A DNA stretch of 5,244 bases from an uncultured Haemophilus sp. (GTDB lineage Bacteria; Pseudomonadota; Gammaproteobacteria; Enterobacterales; Pasteurellaceae), in the NCBI GenBank assembly GCA_902481695.1, contig CABSXY010000139.1, positions 1 to 5,244 of the forward strand. Reading direction: 5' to 3'. A model generated the notes under the pieces. That model made no database searches. It was not told where the DNA came from and saw only the letters and a program-made list of their open reading frames with translations. Numbering within the stretch: the stretch's first letter is position 1; every line of letters starts with the position of its first letter. Shown piece by piece: positions 4,496-5,244 of the stretch. The translations under genes were made by a program, and so were the position numbers.

Positions 4496-5244
4496 ATGAG
4501 CTTATTGCAACATCCGCATTTTCGTCCTCGCCATTATTTGGGCGGAAGTGCGGTCATTTTTTTCATTGTTTTACTCTATGGATTTTCACTTTCTGCGGTT
4601 TTTTCAGTAGGAAGTGATTATGCCTTATCTGATTTCTTAAAAGACGATTATTTGCATCAAGTTATCGCCTTTAGTGTCGGGCAGGCATTCTTGTCAGCCT
4701 TACTTTCTAGCATAATTGGTACTTTATTTGCACGCGCTTTTTTCTATTTAGATTTCAAAGGCAAATCGCTCATTTTACGCATTTTTTCCCTCACATTTGT
4801 TTTGCCTGCATTACTGGCTATTTTCGGTCTAATTGGTATTTATGGCACAGCCGGTTGGCTAGTACAACTGCTGCAAACCTTAGGTATTTCGTGGAAACCC
4901 TCCATTTATGGTTTAAACGGCATTCTCATTGCCCATTTATTTTTTAATATTCCTTTAGCGGCACGAATGAGTTTGCAGGCTTTGCAAAGTGTACCGACCG
5001 AACAGCATCAACTCGCGGCACAATTGAATATTAAAGGTTTCACATTTTTTCGTTTAATTGAATGGCCTTATTTGAAAAGCCAAATAGTCTCTGCCTTTGT
5101 GCTGATTTTTATGCTGTGTTTCACCAGTTTTACGATAGTGTTGGCACTGGGTGGCGGGCCACAAAACAGCACGCTAGAAGTTGCGATTTATCAAGCTATT
5201 TTCTTTGAATTTGATTTACCCAAAGCCGCACTTTTTGCGCTTGT
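4496..5244 (+). CDS. thiP: Thiamine/TPP ABC transporter permease ThiP, 3'-truncated by the window edge
   Basis: Inner-membrane permease of the ThiBPQ importer; 249 codons are visible with no stop, against about 536 residues in E. coli ThiP. It opens with MSLLQHPHFRPR and a first span about 17-38. Further spans lie around 60-80, 95-118, 137-155 and 196-217. Close matches to E. coli ThiP include GQAFLSALLS (62-71), YGLNGILIAHLFFN (138-151), LIFMLCF (203-209) and LGGGPQ (218-223). The ABC-permease EAA loop that contacts the ATPase is at about 169-191 (EQHQLAAQLNIKG, then IEWP). The start lies 5 bp after the thiB stop with only a weak TAAG (4484-4487) as ribosome site, so translation is probably coupled to thiB; GTG at 4490 is a possible alternative start. 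Only the first half of the duplicated permease fold is in the window. thiQ is expected after it. Confidence 0.96.
   Translation, partial: MSLLQHPHFRPRHYLGGSAVIFFIVLLYGFSLSAVFSVGSDYALSDFLKDDYLHQVIAFSVGQAFLSALLSSIIGTLFARAFFYLDFKGKSLILRIFSLTFVLPALLAIFGLIGIYGTAGWLVQLLQTLGISWKPSIYGLNGILIAHLFFNIPLAARMSLQALQSVPTEQHQLAAQLNIKGFTFFRLIEWPYLKSQIVSAFVLIFMLCFTSFTIVLALGGGPQNSTLEVAIYQAIFFEFDLPKAALFAL
4546..4554 (+). repeat. DNA uptake signal sequence, Hin type, + orientation
   Basis: Exact AAGTGCGGT core, followed by C, then ATTTTTTT and a second AT-rich tract, matching the extended Hin pattern. It falls at the start of the first membrane span of ThiP and encodes SAVIF, the same peptide as the uptake signal at 2037. 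Confidence 0.9.
5225..5233 (-). repeat. Near-match uptake signal (one mismatch), - orientation
   Basis: GCCGCACTT on the + strand is AAGTGCGGC on the - strand, one base from the Hin core (final T to C). It encodes AAL within ThiP. It could be a decayed or weakly active uptake signal. Confidence 0.4.

Overview
The window looks like chromosomal core DNA of a gammaproteobacterium in the Pasteurellaceae (Haemophilus/Aggregatibacter type). It is AT-rich, with codon use favouring tta, ggt and cgt. It carries three exact copies and one near copy of the Hin-type DNA uptake signal core AAGTGCGGT. The OmpA (P5-like), monothiol glutaredoxin and thiamine-transport genes read as close relatives of the Haemophilus and enteric proteins. 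The species cannot be fixed from the sequence alone. No mobile element, tRNA, rRNA or CRISPR was seen.

Layout, all genes on the + strand. (1) Positions 1-875 hold the 3' part of an ompA gene, cut by the left edge and closed by a strong terminator with a C(UUCG)G loop at 911-940. (2) Positions 978-2811 hold a tight three-gene operon: lemA, a small soluble TPM-domain protein, and a secreted, membrane-anchored TPM (YgcG-type) protein with a Gly-rich tail ending in GGSW. The genes are 9 bp apart and then overlap by 8 bp, so they are probably translated together. Their molecular role is unknown. (3) Positions 2887-3213 hold grxD, with its own extended -10 promoter and an intrinsic terminator at 3235-3262. 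(4) Positions 3214-3485 are a regulatory leader: the grxD terminator, a candidate CRP site, a candidate promoter, a clear TPP riboswitch aptamer (about 3362-3439) and a predicted translational expression platform. (5) Positions 3486-5244 hold thiB and the start of thiP, which runs off the right edge. They encode the binding protein and permease of the ThiBPQ thiamine/TPP ABC importer; thiQ is expected next.

Functionally, region 5 is a feedback-controlled uptake operon: TPP binding to the leader should shut off synthesis of its own importer. Two things most deserve a second look. The first is the geometry of the riboswitch expression platform: aptamer loop L5 (AUAAUG) and the thiB start region (AUAAUG) are identical and compete for the same downstream complement. 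The second is the lemA-TPM-TPM module sitting between ompA and grxD, which as far as I recall are direct neighbours in H. influenzae.
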